Positions 9,763 through 21,386 of a stretch of 37,589 nucleotides of DNA are shown here, one piece after another. Position 1 is the first letter of the stretch. Each line of letters begins with the position of its first letter. Both the position numbers and the translations under genes were made by a program. This DNA comes from Parasitella parasitica (taxonomy: Eukaryota > Mucoromycota > Mucoromycetes > Mucorales > Mucoraceae). The notes under the pieces were generated by a model that saw nothing but the letters and a program-made list of their open reading frames with translations, was not told where the DNA came from and did no database searches. Where the stretch lies: contig MU619341.1 in the NCBI GenBank assembly GCA_025201805.1, positions 54,712-92,300 on the forward strand, in the 5' to 3' direction.

Positions 9763-11440
9763 GCTATGACATTGGTGCTTATCATTTATTTGACTTTATA
9801 CGATACACTCTTTGGGGTTTCTCTACTTTTTTTATTTTAAATTGTATCACTACAACGCTTAAAGCAACTGTTGTGCGTCAGTGGAAAAAAAAAATACAGT
9901 ATTAGCACAAAAGAAACATTTATTACAATATGTGATTTGACATGTATTAACTAGCAAAGTTTGGCAGCTAAAAACTTGACTTAATCCATCCTTATAAAAC
10001 AGTTTCACAAGACAGCTAAATGAGTATGTAACGCTTATACCGGGAAAAAAGTGGTTGAATGTGCAGAACAGATAGAAATGAATATTCGACTTGTAAAATT
10101 ACCTCATTATTCCGGCTGAAGCTTCAAGGGTGATCACATTGGCCGTATATGGCTCGCAGACTCAAAACTCAATACACCAGAAGGCGTGTTATTGGGGACC
10201 CCCTAACTAGATGTAATACATGGAGAGTTTCATGCGACAGGACAACACTACTCTAGACTTTTTTACAGTGGCCAAGTTGACATAGCTTCTGAGCTATTGA
10301 TTGTCAAATTCAAAGACAGCCCAACAGATTTATATAATCTTCATTTGACGTAGATGTAGAAAAGCTTTGGCTACAAACACATAAAAGAATGAGATACATA
10401 GGAGGCTTGATCACTTCCAGTGCTTCACTATCACTAATATCTCATGCTCCAGGGCGTGTTATTTTTGGCTTTTACATGAGGTTATGTATATAGACGCATA
10501 ATGTTGTATGACAGTACGATTATGATGATAATTGATTATTGGTGCGATTTGAATAAAAAACATGATCCACACCCTCCTTCAATTTTTTTATGATGAAAAA
10601 TAGCAATACTATGCATTGATCCTATAAATTTTTTTAGCAATATGTTTAATCCAATTTATATGAGACCTAGATGTTCATAAAACAAAGTTTGTGTTTGATC
10701 TAGACCGAGAGCGCAAAAAAAAAAAGAGATTTTTTCCATTTTATCCAAAGAAAAACGAAAAGTAAAAACTTGGACATATCTCAATCATCAAAAAATTGCT
10801 GATCTCGAGTTTATTTTATGTGTTTTGATAGAGCTCAATTTTATCACATGGCTGAAACTACATTTCAAGGATAAAAACGTTTATTCAACATGTTACAAGG
10901 GAGCCATATGTTCAAGTTGCATAATTATCAGGGAGAATCGACGAAAAGAGGAGTATCTGGGAGGCAAATGCAAATATAAAGAAACACGCAAAAAAACAAA
11001 GAAAAAATATTACATGACAAAGAATTATAGTTAAAGTGCAGGAGGCTGTAACTTTTGATATTGATGTTTATTTAGACGAGAGAAGAGAGAATTTCCGAAA
11101 AAAAAAAAAAAAAGAGGGAGTAGTAGGAGGGAAACAAAGTTCATCAGCAATGCAAATACGTATTGCACAGAACACACACAAAAGAAGGGTCTAACAGTGT
11201 ACAAAAATGCTATTCCGATTTATGGTATTTCTCAACATTTTGTTTCTCTCTTGTGATGTTATTACCTTATAGATTAAGTGGCAATACATGTATCTTTATT
11301 CATAATCTCCATGTCGAATCAATAATATAGTTTTCTTTTCTTTTTATAACAGCTAAATGAACATGTGTAAAGTAAGATTCAGTTCAAAATTCCGTATACC
11401 GTGTCAATTATGATATAAATATAGGTCTCGACACACAGAA

Positions 11441-11629
11441 ATGCATTTCTTATTTATAGAGACAAAGAATAATCTAGATCTCCCCTTTACAATAGATGCA
11501 AATAAAATCGATTATACAACAGACAATTTAAATACATTTTCGATTGAAGTTGAAAACGATTACAATCAATACAAGTGCAAAACTACTATCGTTACCTTGG
11601 TTCTTGCCTTCTTGATTTCGATTCAATAG
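11441..11629 (+). CDS. Doubtful 62-aa ORF with C-terminal hydrophobic segment
   Basis: ATG-started frame with an acidic, Asn-rich body (IDYTTDNLNTFSIEVENDY) and a terminal hydrophobic stretch (TTIVTLVLAFLISIQ), as in tail-anchored proteins. Isolated, no homolog recognised, and close to what AT-rich DNA gives by chance. Confidence 0.15.
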   Translation: MHFLFIETKNNLDLPFTIDANKIDYTTDNLNTFSIEVENDYNQYKCKTTIVTLVLAFLISIQ

Positions 11630-12092
11630 TGTAGGAATATCGTTTCACCCAAAACGAGCTGAGTCATATTTTCAGGGGTAGATCATAAACAAAAAGGGAC
11701 AATTAATGCATTGATTCATATTTTATGTATGCGCATCAATTTTTACTGTGCGTTTTTTGTGTAATGTCGATAATTTGGGGGGGGGTTTTTTTTATATGCT
11801 TGAAAGATATGAACTAACTCGAGTAGATTTGAAGACAAAAGAAAGAGATTTGTATTGATGGTAGAGCTAAAAAAGAGCATGCTAAAACTGCTCCTTTGGA
11901 TGCTAAAAAAGACATCCCCTTTTATAACATCAAAATTGTTAAATAAGACTCCCCTAAGCATGAAAAAGCTATTTACAAGAAACGAGCCCCTATAATAATT
12001 TTGCAGCGTTTTTGAAAACCAACCAAAAAATAATCACCCAAAAATAATCATTGCTCTTTCTTTTTCTTTTTCATTTTTTTTTTTTTTTTTTT

Positions 12093-12102
12093 NNNNNNNN
12101 NN
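12093..12102. other. 10-N assembly gap in a poly-T tract
   Basis: Ten Ns follow a run of T residues, about 150 bp before the PH-domain gene. Probably a homopolymer the assembly could not size. Confidence 0.95.
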
Positions 12103-12254
12103 TGTTATCATTAAAATCATTTATAAATATATTTCTCTCATATCCTCTCCTTTATCCTTAAACTATACACTCTTTTTTTTCCTCCAAGTTTTTAAATATA
12201 TAAAATACAATAATAATTCAAGGTATAATAGAATTTAAATGTGCGTAAATGTAG

Positions 12255-15200
12255 ATGGCCTGTACTAAATGTAGCTCTGAAGAATCCTTCCAAAAAATAA
12301 AAATGCCTAGACAAAATCCATTTCTGCGACGTGCATCCTCTCCAGGAGATATAAATACTGAACATAACCATGGTAGTAATAGCAGTTTGCTGTCAGTTCC
12401 ACCACCACCTTTACCACAGCATCCAGCAAAGTTGACCCAAGCATCACTTTCGGATTCTGCACTGAAGGTACCTGTGCGACCATCCACGTTCAGGAACACA
12501 CAGTCTCGTAATATGAGCATTCGACCTTCTCGATTCATAAAGGCATCCACGCCAACCTCATCTACCTCCTCCCCTATTATTTCAAATGATACCAGCGTCT
12601 GCTCTACTCAGTCAACTGAAATGGCCTCATTCATCCGGTTATTCGATACATACATCCAAAAACTATACATTGAAGGGTATGTCATGAGACACAACAGCAC
12701 GACTACAGAGGCAGACAACGCCAAACCACGTACCAAAATGTTTGTTGAGCTATCAGGCTCTACAATGACCTTGTGGGACACTGAGGTTCCTGGATCCACC
12801 GTCATGCCAACCTACTTTCAGATTGTTGACACAACCATTGTCTATTCCAACCCCACTCTCAGCGCAGACAACAAAAAGAAGAAGCATGTGTTTTCTGTGC
12901 AAAACAACAAGATGACCATGATATTTGAAACTTCGGATGAGCCATCAATGATGCGCTGGGTCAGTGCTATCCGCCTATCTTGCTTTGAAAAGCAAAAGCT
13001 GCACCAGTTGTTCACGCTCAAGCTTCTCGGAAGCAGCGCCAACAATGCGCTCAACAATATGTCCTCGGCATCCTTGTCATCCAGCGGAAGCAACAGCATG
13101 GATGAAATGGCAACGAAAAGCACTTGGCTCCAAGTAAGAATGCCAGGCACTTCCATCTGGCAAAAGTACTGGGTTGTGTTGGTCAGCAAAAAGAACAAGG
13201 ATAGTCAGCAGCAGCGCAACAAGCGATTCGGTAAAAAGGTATCGGTAGATAACGTCGAAGAGCACATATTACTGTACGAGACAAAGAAATCAAAATCGCC
13301 CCTGTGGACGTTATCCCGCTTAACACATGCGTATGCTGTCTATCCAGAGTCCCCTCAGCTGATTGAAAAGGGCTCCATGATCCGCATCGAATGCAAGGTA
13401 GCTAGCGGTGGTGGCAAGTTGCCAGAGCTGTCTGAACAAGCCGAGGACCTCTCTTTCTGCTGTTGGTTTATGGCAGACCACAGCCAGCTCACGATCCAAT
13501 GGCTCTTGACCGTGTATGATACGTTTAGTTTGTACGGTAGACCCGAACAGCTACTGTCAGACCCGCTGAATCAAAAGTCCCTCAATTTCGGGGAGCCACT
13601 CCAAGACGTGGGCACGGTTGTCCATCCCAAGTTGTTTTTGGAGACAGACGAGGTTGTGAGCACAATGAATGTCTTGTGCATCCCTCGTCAGGAGATCGAT
13701 ACTATTTTTATCGATGCTATCCTTAAAAAGCAAGCAGAGACAGCGGTTGTTACAATGACTAGAAGACCCACAGGCACAAGAGCAAACAGTCTTCCCTTGA
13801 TTACCGTCATTTCAGCTCTTGAAGACACTGCAAAAGATGACAATAACAAATCGGCCATAGAGGAAAGCACCGTTAAATCACTGGACGTCGTAGAAGACCA
13901 CGTAGCACCGTTCAAGTTTGCTCGACAGGTAGCCGACTCTAGTGACGAGAGCGACGAGGAGGACGACGACTGTGATGATGAGGAAGAAGATGTGGACAGC
14001 GATGATGAGCCTATTGGCAAGAAACCGTCCAGTCCACCGCCCACCAGTACAACACCTACGGCAGACTCTGCTGAAACGCCCACTAAGAAAGCGCTTGCTG
14101 ACAGCCTGATCCCTGATTTTGATTTTGGAAACGGATTTGATGTGCCTAAAGATGTCACTGCAGCAGCTGTTGCAGCAGCTGTAACAGCTTCAAGCATGTC
14201 ACAGACACTGCCAACACGAGGCAAAAACAAGGGAGCTCGCCACAGCAATTCAATGACCATATTTATGGATTCTTCATCCGCTATATCTCCTCTAGACAGT
14301 CGAAAGGACGATGAGATTGTGTTTCCCCTACACACCCGCAAAGCATCTATGCCAGCAACATCCAGCCATCACCACCATTATCACCATCACGGCCAAAGGT
14401 CAGCTTCGTCAGCAGGTCATCACTCTATTCCCTCTCGATCGACACCCTCGCCATCGCAGCCTCCTGCTCCCTCTTCCTCTTTGTTTGGCGACTTTAGTTT
14501 AACAACGGACTTTGGAAAATTCCTCGATGAGCCCCTGGATCAACGAAAATATTCATTGCCAGCAAATGTGAAGCTAGCATCCATGGAGTCCAGCCGATCC
14601 ACGTCCTCTAGCAACAACAACCATCGAGGATGGGGAGATCAAGAATGGGACGACGAAAACTATGTCGGGGAAGAAGACGAGGAATACGATGACGAAGAAG
14701 AGCCTTCGAGACACCCTTATGACGATGACAATCAGTCTTACGATTCTGACTTTGACGGTCCTCTTATCCCTTCCTTGGGCGATCATTTTGCACCCCAAAA
14801 TAGTCTGTTGGATACCTATCTAGGAGAGCAATTAAGTGCAAAGGAACAGATTGAATATGCAAAAGCTACTGGTCAGCCTTTGATCCAGGTTTCAACTAAA
14901 AAAGAAGGAGCTCCTCGAGGAGGTTTGGTGGGCATGATTTCGCAAAGAGAAAAAAGTAGAAAAGAAGGAAACGGCCTCAGAGTCACTGAGCGAGTGAATC
15001 AGGAGCGACTTGAAAGGGAAAAAGAAAGAAGAATCTTTGAGCAAAGACAACAGCAATTCATAAAACATCAGGTATAATCGCATATTTCAACACACAACGC
15101 TTTAATTATCATAACTAACGCCATAGTGTAAATAGATGATGCTTTATGCGAATGGTTACGGTATGCCTCCTCTGCCCATGATGCATAATCACTATATGAG

Positions 15201-15711
15201 CCCAATGTCGCCGATGGGTCCCATGAGTCCCATGGGCCCAATGTCTCCTATGGGTCCAATGAGTCCAATGGGTATGGGGCCTATGGGGCCTATGTCTCCC
15301 ATGGGTCCGATGTCGCCAATGAGCCAAATGAATATGGCCATGATGCAGCAACAGCAACAGTATAGTCAAGGCTCTTCCTCGCCTACTCCTCCTCCACTTT
15401 TATCCTTGCCACATCTTCAATCACCTTTGAGCAGCAACCCACCTAGCCCACACTCCCCTAGCTATATGAGGCCTCAACCACCTTCATCCCCAATGGGATT
15501 TTATCAGCCACAGCAGTACCAACATGGTAGACAAAGTCCTAGTTTATCAACACCTTTGATGGCTCATCATACTCGTCGAACATCCAGGCCTTTGCTAGAC
15601 GATGTGGACGAGTTAAATAATGGCGGTAATGGCAGCCGAACAATGTCACCTATACTGAGAAAGAGCCCAGTTGTATCAACTTCCTCAGGAACAAGCAGTG
15701 TTCGTATGTAA
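12255..15711 (+). CDS. PH-domain protein, Caf120/Skg3-like
   Basis: Two exons, 12255-15071 and 15136-15711, joined in phase 0 across a 64-nt intron (GTATAATC...AAATAG): 1130 aa. A first PH domain spans about 137-245 (KLYIEGYVMRHNS, MFVELSGSTMTLWD, MRWVSAIRLSCFE). A second PH-like module follows (STWLQVRMPGTSIWQKYWVV, about 288-440). Yeast Caf120 and Skg3 share this tandem arrangement; Caf120 associates with CCR4-NOT and Skg3 localises to the bud. The rest is disordered: an acidic run near 556-595, a His patch near 703-712, a second acidic patch near 810, and a basic coiled tail (QERLEREKERRIFEQ). Exon 2 encodes an MSPMGP repeat and Pro/Ser-rich sequence. A second ATG at 12303 (MPRQNPFLRRASSPG) is a credible alternative start. 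Coding DNA is clearly less AT-rich than its flanks. Confidence 0.85.
15195..15325 (+). repeat. ATG-(T/A)(G/C)N-CC(N) repeat coding MSPMGP units
   Basis: Degenerate 18-nt periodicity in exon 2 of the PH-domain gene gives alternating MSP and MGP tripeptides, about 16 units. Synonymous codons vary between copies (CCC, CCA, CCT, CCG; GGT, GGC, GGG), so it is not a freshly expanded perfect repeat. Confidence 0.85.
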
Positions 15712-16015
15712 ATCCAAAGTCTTGTCTCTTTCTCTACGTTTTTCCTCTTTTTTTTTTCTTTTTTTTTTTTCTTCATAATAAACATACCATATACGTGTGC
15801 ATGCTCACATTGATTGTATTTGCAAGCAACTAGTCCTGGCAGGAATTAGAAGCAGAGAAATATAATTTAAAATTGATTAAATTGTATCAAATGCTTTTAC
15901 TAAATACGTTTTTCTTTTTCGCCTAGACAAAATAAATATTTTAAACAGGTACTGAAAAAAAAAAAAAAAGAAGAGAGAATGTGTATATATAAGTTATATG
16001 TTGAGAAGCTTGCTG

Positions 16016-16065
<50 letters not shown>

Positions 16066-16200
16066 TGCATGTGTATAAATATGAAATGAAATAACATAAG
16101 AGAGCAAAGTAATACTAGAAAAAAAAAGGCATATAGAAATTATTACTCACTAGAGAAATGTTAGTTGTATTGAGCGTACAAAAATCGCTTGCAAATACGC
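15712..16200. other. Convergent spacer with microsatellite
   Basis: Lies between the stop codons of the PH-domain gene (+) and PP2A B55 (-). Contains T-rich runs near 15745-15770, an AATAAA at 15778 suited to 3' processing of the plus gene, and the (GT)22 repeat. Confidence 0.6.
16019..16062 (+). repeat. (GT)22 dinucleotide microsatellite
   Basis: 44 uninterrupted bases of GT in the convergent spacer. A translatable frame through it is an artefact. Confidence 0.97.
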
Positions 16201-17971
16201 TTACGTGAAAATAAACAAGTTGTTTGTTGCTGCAACAGCAATCGTATTTTCTCTCGGATGCCATGAAGAGTGCAGAATCTTTTTGTTGTAGTCCATATAA
16301 TCATTCTCGTCGCGCATTCTTCCACCTGCAGAACTGGCATTTCGATTTCCTTGACTCATACTAACCTTATTTTTTGCAGAGCCCAGTTTCTTTGCTTTAA
16401 AAGCACTTTTGTCTGCCTGCAAAGTTACTTCAGTGTCATTATCGCGTCCGTATATATGAATATTGTTGCTGTAAGAGCCTGTCATCATGTGGCTTCCATC
16501 CCCACTGAATGCACATTCAAACTTGTCGAAAATACAGTCGTTTTCATAGAGGTCGCACAGCTTGGATCTGAGGTTATCGTGGATATTGATGGTACGCAGA
16601 GGTTTTTTTTCCATATTAATGTCCCAAATCTTTAGTGTAAGATAATCGCGAGACAGAATATACCGACCATCTTGGCTGAATCTGACGTCGGAAATGGACG
16701 AAATGATCTCGGAAAAGAAAGATCTGTTGGAAGGGTCTTCAGGCTCCTCGAAAACTGCTTGAGCAATAAGCATTCTTTGATCTGCTGGATGTAGCAGTAC
16801 ACAACTTACCCTTTGCATTCTGGTCACATAATGCAGCTTCTCTCATATCCGCCAATTTAATAGAGCCCTTGCTGCTACTGTACATGAACAAGTTGCATTG
16901 ATCTGGGTGAAATTCAGCAGTGGTGATAACCTCGGTCAATTCTTCCATATTCGCAGGCTTAATGTCAACAATGTCTAAGCAGAATGTTATAAACGATGAA
17001 ATCCACATGTGCATAGGTCAAAACCTACTGAAGCTTCGATCAGATATATCCAGATTCCATAAATTGATTCGAAGGTCGTCTGAAGAGATGTAGGTTTCGC
17101 TATCAGAATTGACTGAAATCGAGTTGATATGGTATGCGTGAGCTACCCAAGAAGCAAGATGGATTTAGCAAATTTCATGCATGCACGTTAGGTGATCGGG
17201 GGGGGGGGAGTCGGAGGGGTTTAGATCCCCGATGTAACTTACCGTTTGAGTAAATGCGTCTTGGAACAGCTGCGACAATGGTGTCTTGATGGCTGATCCT
17301 GGGCATGCTCAAACCAGGATGGACAGGCGAGTCAAAGTTTGCAGATATAGCTGTTGGCATTCTATCAGGCATCATCGAAACCTCACTCACTGTCTGTAGA
17401 CTACGTTCATATACCTTCCATAGCTTGATGGTTTTATCTAATGTTGTTGTCTGGATCAATCTTTGCGATTGCAAATACAAAAAATAAAAAAATAAAATAA
17501 AATAAAAAAATACCATACCATTTGTAGACAGTAAAAAATGAGCAGAATTCTGTCTTTTGCACCACTTGATTTGATTGATCTTTTCTTCGATCTCCAAACT
17601 CTTCAAATAATCAAACTCTGGTTCATGGGACTGAAATTCGGTATGGAAACGATATTCGCAAGATTTTTTCTATATAATCAAGTCAGGCAAGAGCGGCATA
17701 CAGTATACATTCAAATGCAGGCCTACTTACACTTTCATTGCGTTCAAATAAAACAACTCTACCGCCTTTGTCGCCAGTTGCCAAGTAGTCTCCCGTGTGG
17801 TCAAACTCGACAGCAGAAATGATATCAGCTTTTGTTTGTGGTTTAGTAAAAGGAAAAAGTTTCCGATATATACAAAAAATTACCTTCTGTTATATCGTCA
17901 GAATCACCTTTATCGCCAAAGCATTGAGCAAATCTCCATTTGCTTTCATTTTCTGTTGGAAGTGCTTCCAT
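16201..17971 (-). CDS. CDC55: PP2A regulatory subunit B (B55/PR55, Cdc55-like)
   Basis: WD40 beta-propeller that directs PP2A to substrates in mitotic exit, the spindle checkpoint and morphogenesis. Seven exons on the minus strand: 17971-17884, 17828-17731, 17669-17519, 17437-17243, 17142-17029, 16974-16810 and 16754-16201, total 1365 nt, 454 aa; all phases agree. Family blocks in order: [139 protein letters not shown], and the end [20 protein letters not shown]. Length is typical. The start ([14 protein letters not shown]) has an upstream TAG in frame; a TTATTAG acceptor six bases before it suggests a 5' UTR intron. Intron 3 contains a long T/A tract. Confidence 0.95.
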
Positions 17972-18210
17972 GTTTTTCTAATAAAAAAAAAAGTCAGCTT
18001 CATGGCGCTTACGCGTTTTGCGGTTACCATGGTAATTGCGGGGCCAGGGCATGACAAAATTACCATGGCATCCACTAGTGAACTACTGTCTAATGTGTTT
18101 TTTTTTACCTTTTGAATAACAATTGGAAACAAAAGAAGAAAAAAAAATAAGCAAACGAGATATCAGAAGATGGGATCTTTATAACGATTTCTCACATAAG
18201 CACTAAAAAG

Positions 18211-18393
18211 TCACGATATGACAGAATGATGGTTGTCTTTGCTTGCTTGCTCCTGGATGGACAACCTACTGAACATGATTTGTACGTCACCGGAGATCCT
18301 ATTTAGTTGTTTCGAAACTTTTTCAGCAGCTTCTTCTTTCTCTTGTACATCGTCGTTATCAGTTTTGAAAAGTAAAATGTCAGGATACAACAT
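18211..18393 (-). CDS. Doubtful 60-aa antisense ORF overlapping the VMA9 start
   Basis: ATG-started minus-strand frame whose first codons are antisense to the start of the V-ATPase subunit e gene. From about residue 12 it is charged and helical (DNDDVQEKEEAAEKVSKQL, then GDVQIMFSRLSIQEQ), unusual for chance in AT-rich DNA. It lies upstream of PP2A B55 on the same strand, so it may be an upstream ORF or part of that gene's leader. No family is recognised. Confidence 0.25.
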   Translation of the reverse strand: MLYPDILLFKTDNDDVQEKEEAAEKVSKQLNRISGDVQIMFSRLSIQEQASKDNHHSVIS

Positions 18394-18708
18394 TGTTTGG
18401 ACATTTGTTGGTGTTGCTATTGTGTGTGCTTTGGCCTATGTATTCACTCCCAAAGGAAACGACCAGACGTAAGTTCTGAACATAAGCGAATAAAAAAAAA
18501 GCGCTTGATATTGATTTTCAGAGCAGTGTCATCAGAACTGTTATTATCATGTCACTCATCTGCTGCTACTTGATGTAAGTGCGAGCCATTTTTGCTATCT
18601 GAAAACACGCTAAGTTTAGGGAATAGGTGGGCCATTACTTATCTCGCTCAGTTGCATCCTTTAATCTTCCCCAAGAAGGTTGGACTTCGACCTCCTCATC
18701 ACGAATAA
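18377..18708 (+). CDS. VMA9: V-type proton ATPase subunit e (Vma9)
   Basis: Small hydrophobic subunit of the membrane V0 sector of the vacuolar proton pump. Three exons: 18377-18468, 18527-18574 and 18627-18708, 222 nt, 73 aa, the same length as yeast Vma9. The spliced protein has a first membrane helix (YNIVWTFVGVAIVCALAYV), the loop FTPKGNDQTVIRT, a second helix (VIIMSLICCYLMWAITYLA) and the family ending QLHPLIFPKKVGLRPPHHE. The exon 2 acceptor is the second of two close AGs (TTTTCAGAGCAG); only that one keeps the frame and gives TVIRT. Convergent with ABCB8, whose stop lies about 280 bp away. Confidence 0.93.
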
Positions 18709-18988
18709 TCAACGACCAAATCCAACATGTTCGCGTCATTTTTTCTCTTTAACTCGAAAGAAGCTTTGCTGCAACATCTCTCCCTTTCGCCTTGTTTCCT
18801 TTATTACATAAAAAAAAATACCCTCATGGAAGAAAAAAAAAATCAGTGCCAAGTTGTTTTGCTTGATTAGCCAGTGTACAGTGTCATTTTAAGGGGCATT
18901 TGAAACCTCCTTGCAAGTTTCAGGTCTGATGAATGTTTGAAATACATGTCCTGTCAAAAAAAAAAAAAAATGCATATATACATGTTTA

Positions 18989-21386
18989 TTACAGATCTCC
19001 TTCAGCGTTAACTAATTGATTATGAAGTCTAAAATAAGTCGATTGATTGTCCATCAGTTCATCATGAGTTCCTAGAGTAAAGTGTGAGAAAGAATTCATC
19101 ATCCCCAGGTACCTTAAAATGTCATAACAAACCTTTCTCTAGAATGTTGCCTGGTGTTCTTCCCATCACTACAATCATATCTGCTTTTCTAATAGTGGAT
19201 AACCGATGTGCGATCACAAGCACAGTTCGTCCATGCATCAGTTTGTCAAGAGCATCCTGCACCATTCTTTCGCTTTGTGCTAGTATAATGCAAATCCTGT
19301 CAGTTCATCAACCTATTTGCTATACATTATACTGTGATACTTTACTGTCCAGCGCAGAGGTAGCCTCATCCAAAATTAGAATCTTGGGGTCTTTGAGAAT
19401 GGCGCGGGCAATTGCAATCCTCTGCTTTTGTCCGCCTGATAAAGCGGCTCCGCGCTCGCCGACTACAGTGTCGTAGCCGTCAGGGAAGCCTTCAATGAAT
19501 ACTTGGGCGTTAGCCTGTCTAGCAGCCTCTCTTACTTGATCCATGGTGGCATCAGGCCGTCCATAGCGAATGTTCTCCAAGATGCTAGTAGCAAACAAGA
19601 CTGGCTCCTGGTTAATAAATCCAATGTTTTGTCTCAACCAAGAAGGATCCAGTGTCTCTAAATCTTGCCCATCCAGCGTTATTGTGCCGTTGGAAGGCTC
19701 ATAGAAGCGTTCTAACAAGGAAGCAATGGTAGATTTTCCAGAGCCTGAAGGACCACAGAGAGCTACAGTTGTGCCTTGAGGCACAGTCAGGTTGAATTTG
19801 TCTAGTACCTTTTGATCAGGACGGGTAGGATAGCTAAAGTCGACATCATGGAACAAAACGTTGCCTTGGACATGATCAAGCTTATGACCACCCTTTAAAG
19901 GCACGCTAGGATGCAAGTGAATGAATTCAAAGACACGCGTGGCAGAAGCAGCCGCCTTGATGGATTGGCCAAACAAAACACCGAGCGAAACTAACGAATG
20001 CTGTGCTGTTTGAGTAGAAAGCATATAGGACATGAGATCACCGCTCGTTAGCTTGTTCTCGACCACCAAGGAGCCGCCGTAATACAACACAGTTAATACC
20101 ATACAGCCAACAGAGATGTTGGTCAGTCCTTGAAAGAGGCCGATGTGAAGGCCCATATGCTGATTAGACAAAGCTACCTTTTGACATGCCTCTCCATAGT
20201 GTTCCATTTCACGATCCTCTGACGCAAAGGCCCTTACTGTTCTCATGTTTGTAATCACCTCGCCTGCAACACCACCCGAATATCCATCCAATTGCTTGTT
20301 TTCCTTACTGAGTTTTCGCAAGTATGCGCCATACATGTTTAATAGAACATATAAGACTGGCATTGTGCCCAGCATTGTCAGAGTAAGCGACGTAGAAATA
20401 CGGAAAAGTTGGATAGATGAACCGATGGTTTGCGTGATGGACTTAAGACCTTGAGTTACCAGTTGTTTGAATGTACTCTACAGAATAGAATATTATAGCA
20501 TGTGAGCGACCCGGATGTTCTGATTATATAATACAAAAAAATACCTTGAAATCAGACACATCTGCCGTCAAACGACTCACAAGTTCGCCGCTGCGATGGC
20601 AATCGAAAAACGAGATATCCTGTCGAATAATGGCCGAGAATAGCTTTGCACGCAAACGTTTGGCTACGTTTTCGCCAAAAGCAGAGACCAACGAAATATG
20701 AGCAAATGTCAAAAGTCCCTGTGCAGTCAAAAGCCCAAATAGCTTGATGGCAGGCGCGTTCAAATCACGAATCGTAAGAGCGCCTAATCCGTCTGCTGCT
20801 GCCTGAACGCTGCTTGATAGTATGTTGATCAATTGCCCCGTAACCAACGGCGTTTGTAACTGAACAATGGCTGCACCGACCGCGGTCAGTACAATCAGCC
20901 CCAACAAAACGAGATCTGGCTTTACCAATTCCCAAACATCCTGGGTAATGCTCGCTTTTTCCGGTAAAGGTAGTATTTTATCAAGGACCTTGGCCTTGGT
21001 CACGGCTTCTGTGATAATGGTTGGCTGTAGCTGTTGTTTGTATGGAAGTGTAGCATCACAATAGACAATCCTTCCTTGTTGCGCGAACCGCAGGCCAACA
21101 GCAAGTGAGGCGAGAGGTACACTGTGTGATTTCACCATGGTGAAGGTCGACCTGATCCTGGGGAATCGAGAAAAACTGCTGTGGCTGTATTGATAGACAT
21201 ATTAGACTGACTATGCCATGCAAAAGTGGCTATTACTCTCTCTCTCTCTCTCTCTACCTCCAGTTCAACAGCTGTTGCTGAGAAAATTGCCGGTTTGCGG
21301 CTGCTTTGTATAAACTAAAGACCTAATTCATAATCATCAGTTTGGAATTCAAACCCTGAAGCTATTCGTCTACCGTTTTTGAGCAT
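18989..21386 (-). CDS. Mitochondrial ABC half transporter, ABCB8-type
   Basis: Half transporter of subfamily B with one membrane domain and one nucleotide-binding domain, working as a dimer in the inner mitochondrial membrane; human ABCB8 is linked to iron export and mitoKATP activity. Six exons on the minus strand: 21386-21355, 21314-21258, 21178-20545, 20477-19346, 19279-19133 and 19071-18989, total 2085 nt, 694 aa. The N-terminus ([20 protein letters not shown], then [13 protein letters not shown]) is a typical presequence. Family blocks: [37 protein letters not shown]. Walker [10 protein letters not shown] about 483-491, LSGGQ about 587-591, [12 protein letters not shown] about 607-618, and H-loop VIAHRLST. 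Two donors are GTTTG-type (introns 1 and 5), accepted because phase and protein continuity need them. A later start at 21138 would lose the presequence. Confidence 0.9.
21236..21255 (+). repeat. (CT)10 tract inside ABCB8 intron 2
   Basis: On the coding strand this reads GA repeats beginning right after the donor GTAGAG. Confidence 0.9.

Larger units (their letters stand above)
9763..12254. other. Long gene-poor region with assembly gap
   Basis: About 2.5 kb without a supported gene. ORFs are 62-72 codons and A/T-tract driven. Around 10080-10480 the sequence is less AT-rich and contains the 11-mer GGCGTGTTATT twice (10176-10186 and 10453-10463), perhaps a decayed mobile element. The last few hundred bases are the promoter side of the PH-domain gene, with TATA-like TTTAAATATATAAAAT near 12190. 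Confidence 0.45.

Noticed and set aside
13688-14341. 217-codon Ser-rich ORF on the minus strand
   Set aside because: It is antisense to the acidic and Ser/Thr region of the PH-domain gene. Its Ser/Val/Leu-rich composition mirrors the sense codons.
15115-15369. His/Arg/Thr-rich minus ORF (HRTHGRHRPH...)
   Set aside because: Antisense of the MSPMGP repeat in the PH-domain gene.
16019-16062. GT repeat as telomeric sequence
   Set aside because: It is a pure GT dinucleotide inside a gene-dense region; fungal telomeres are mostly TTAGGG-like arrays at contig ends.
15900-16097. Minus ORF with a long Thr-His repeat
   Set aside because: It is translation of the (GT)22 microsatellite and poly-A tracts.
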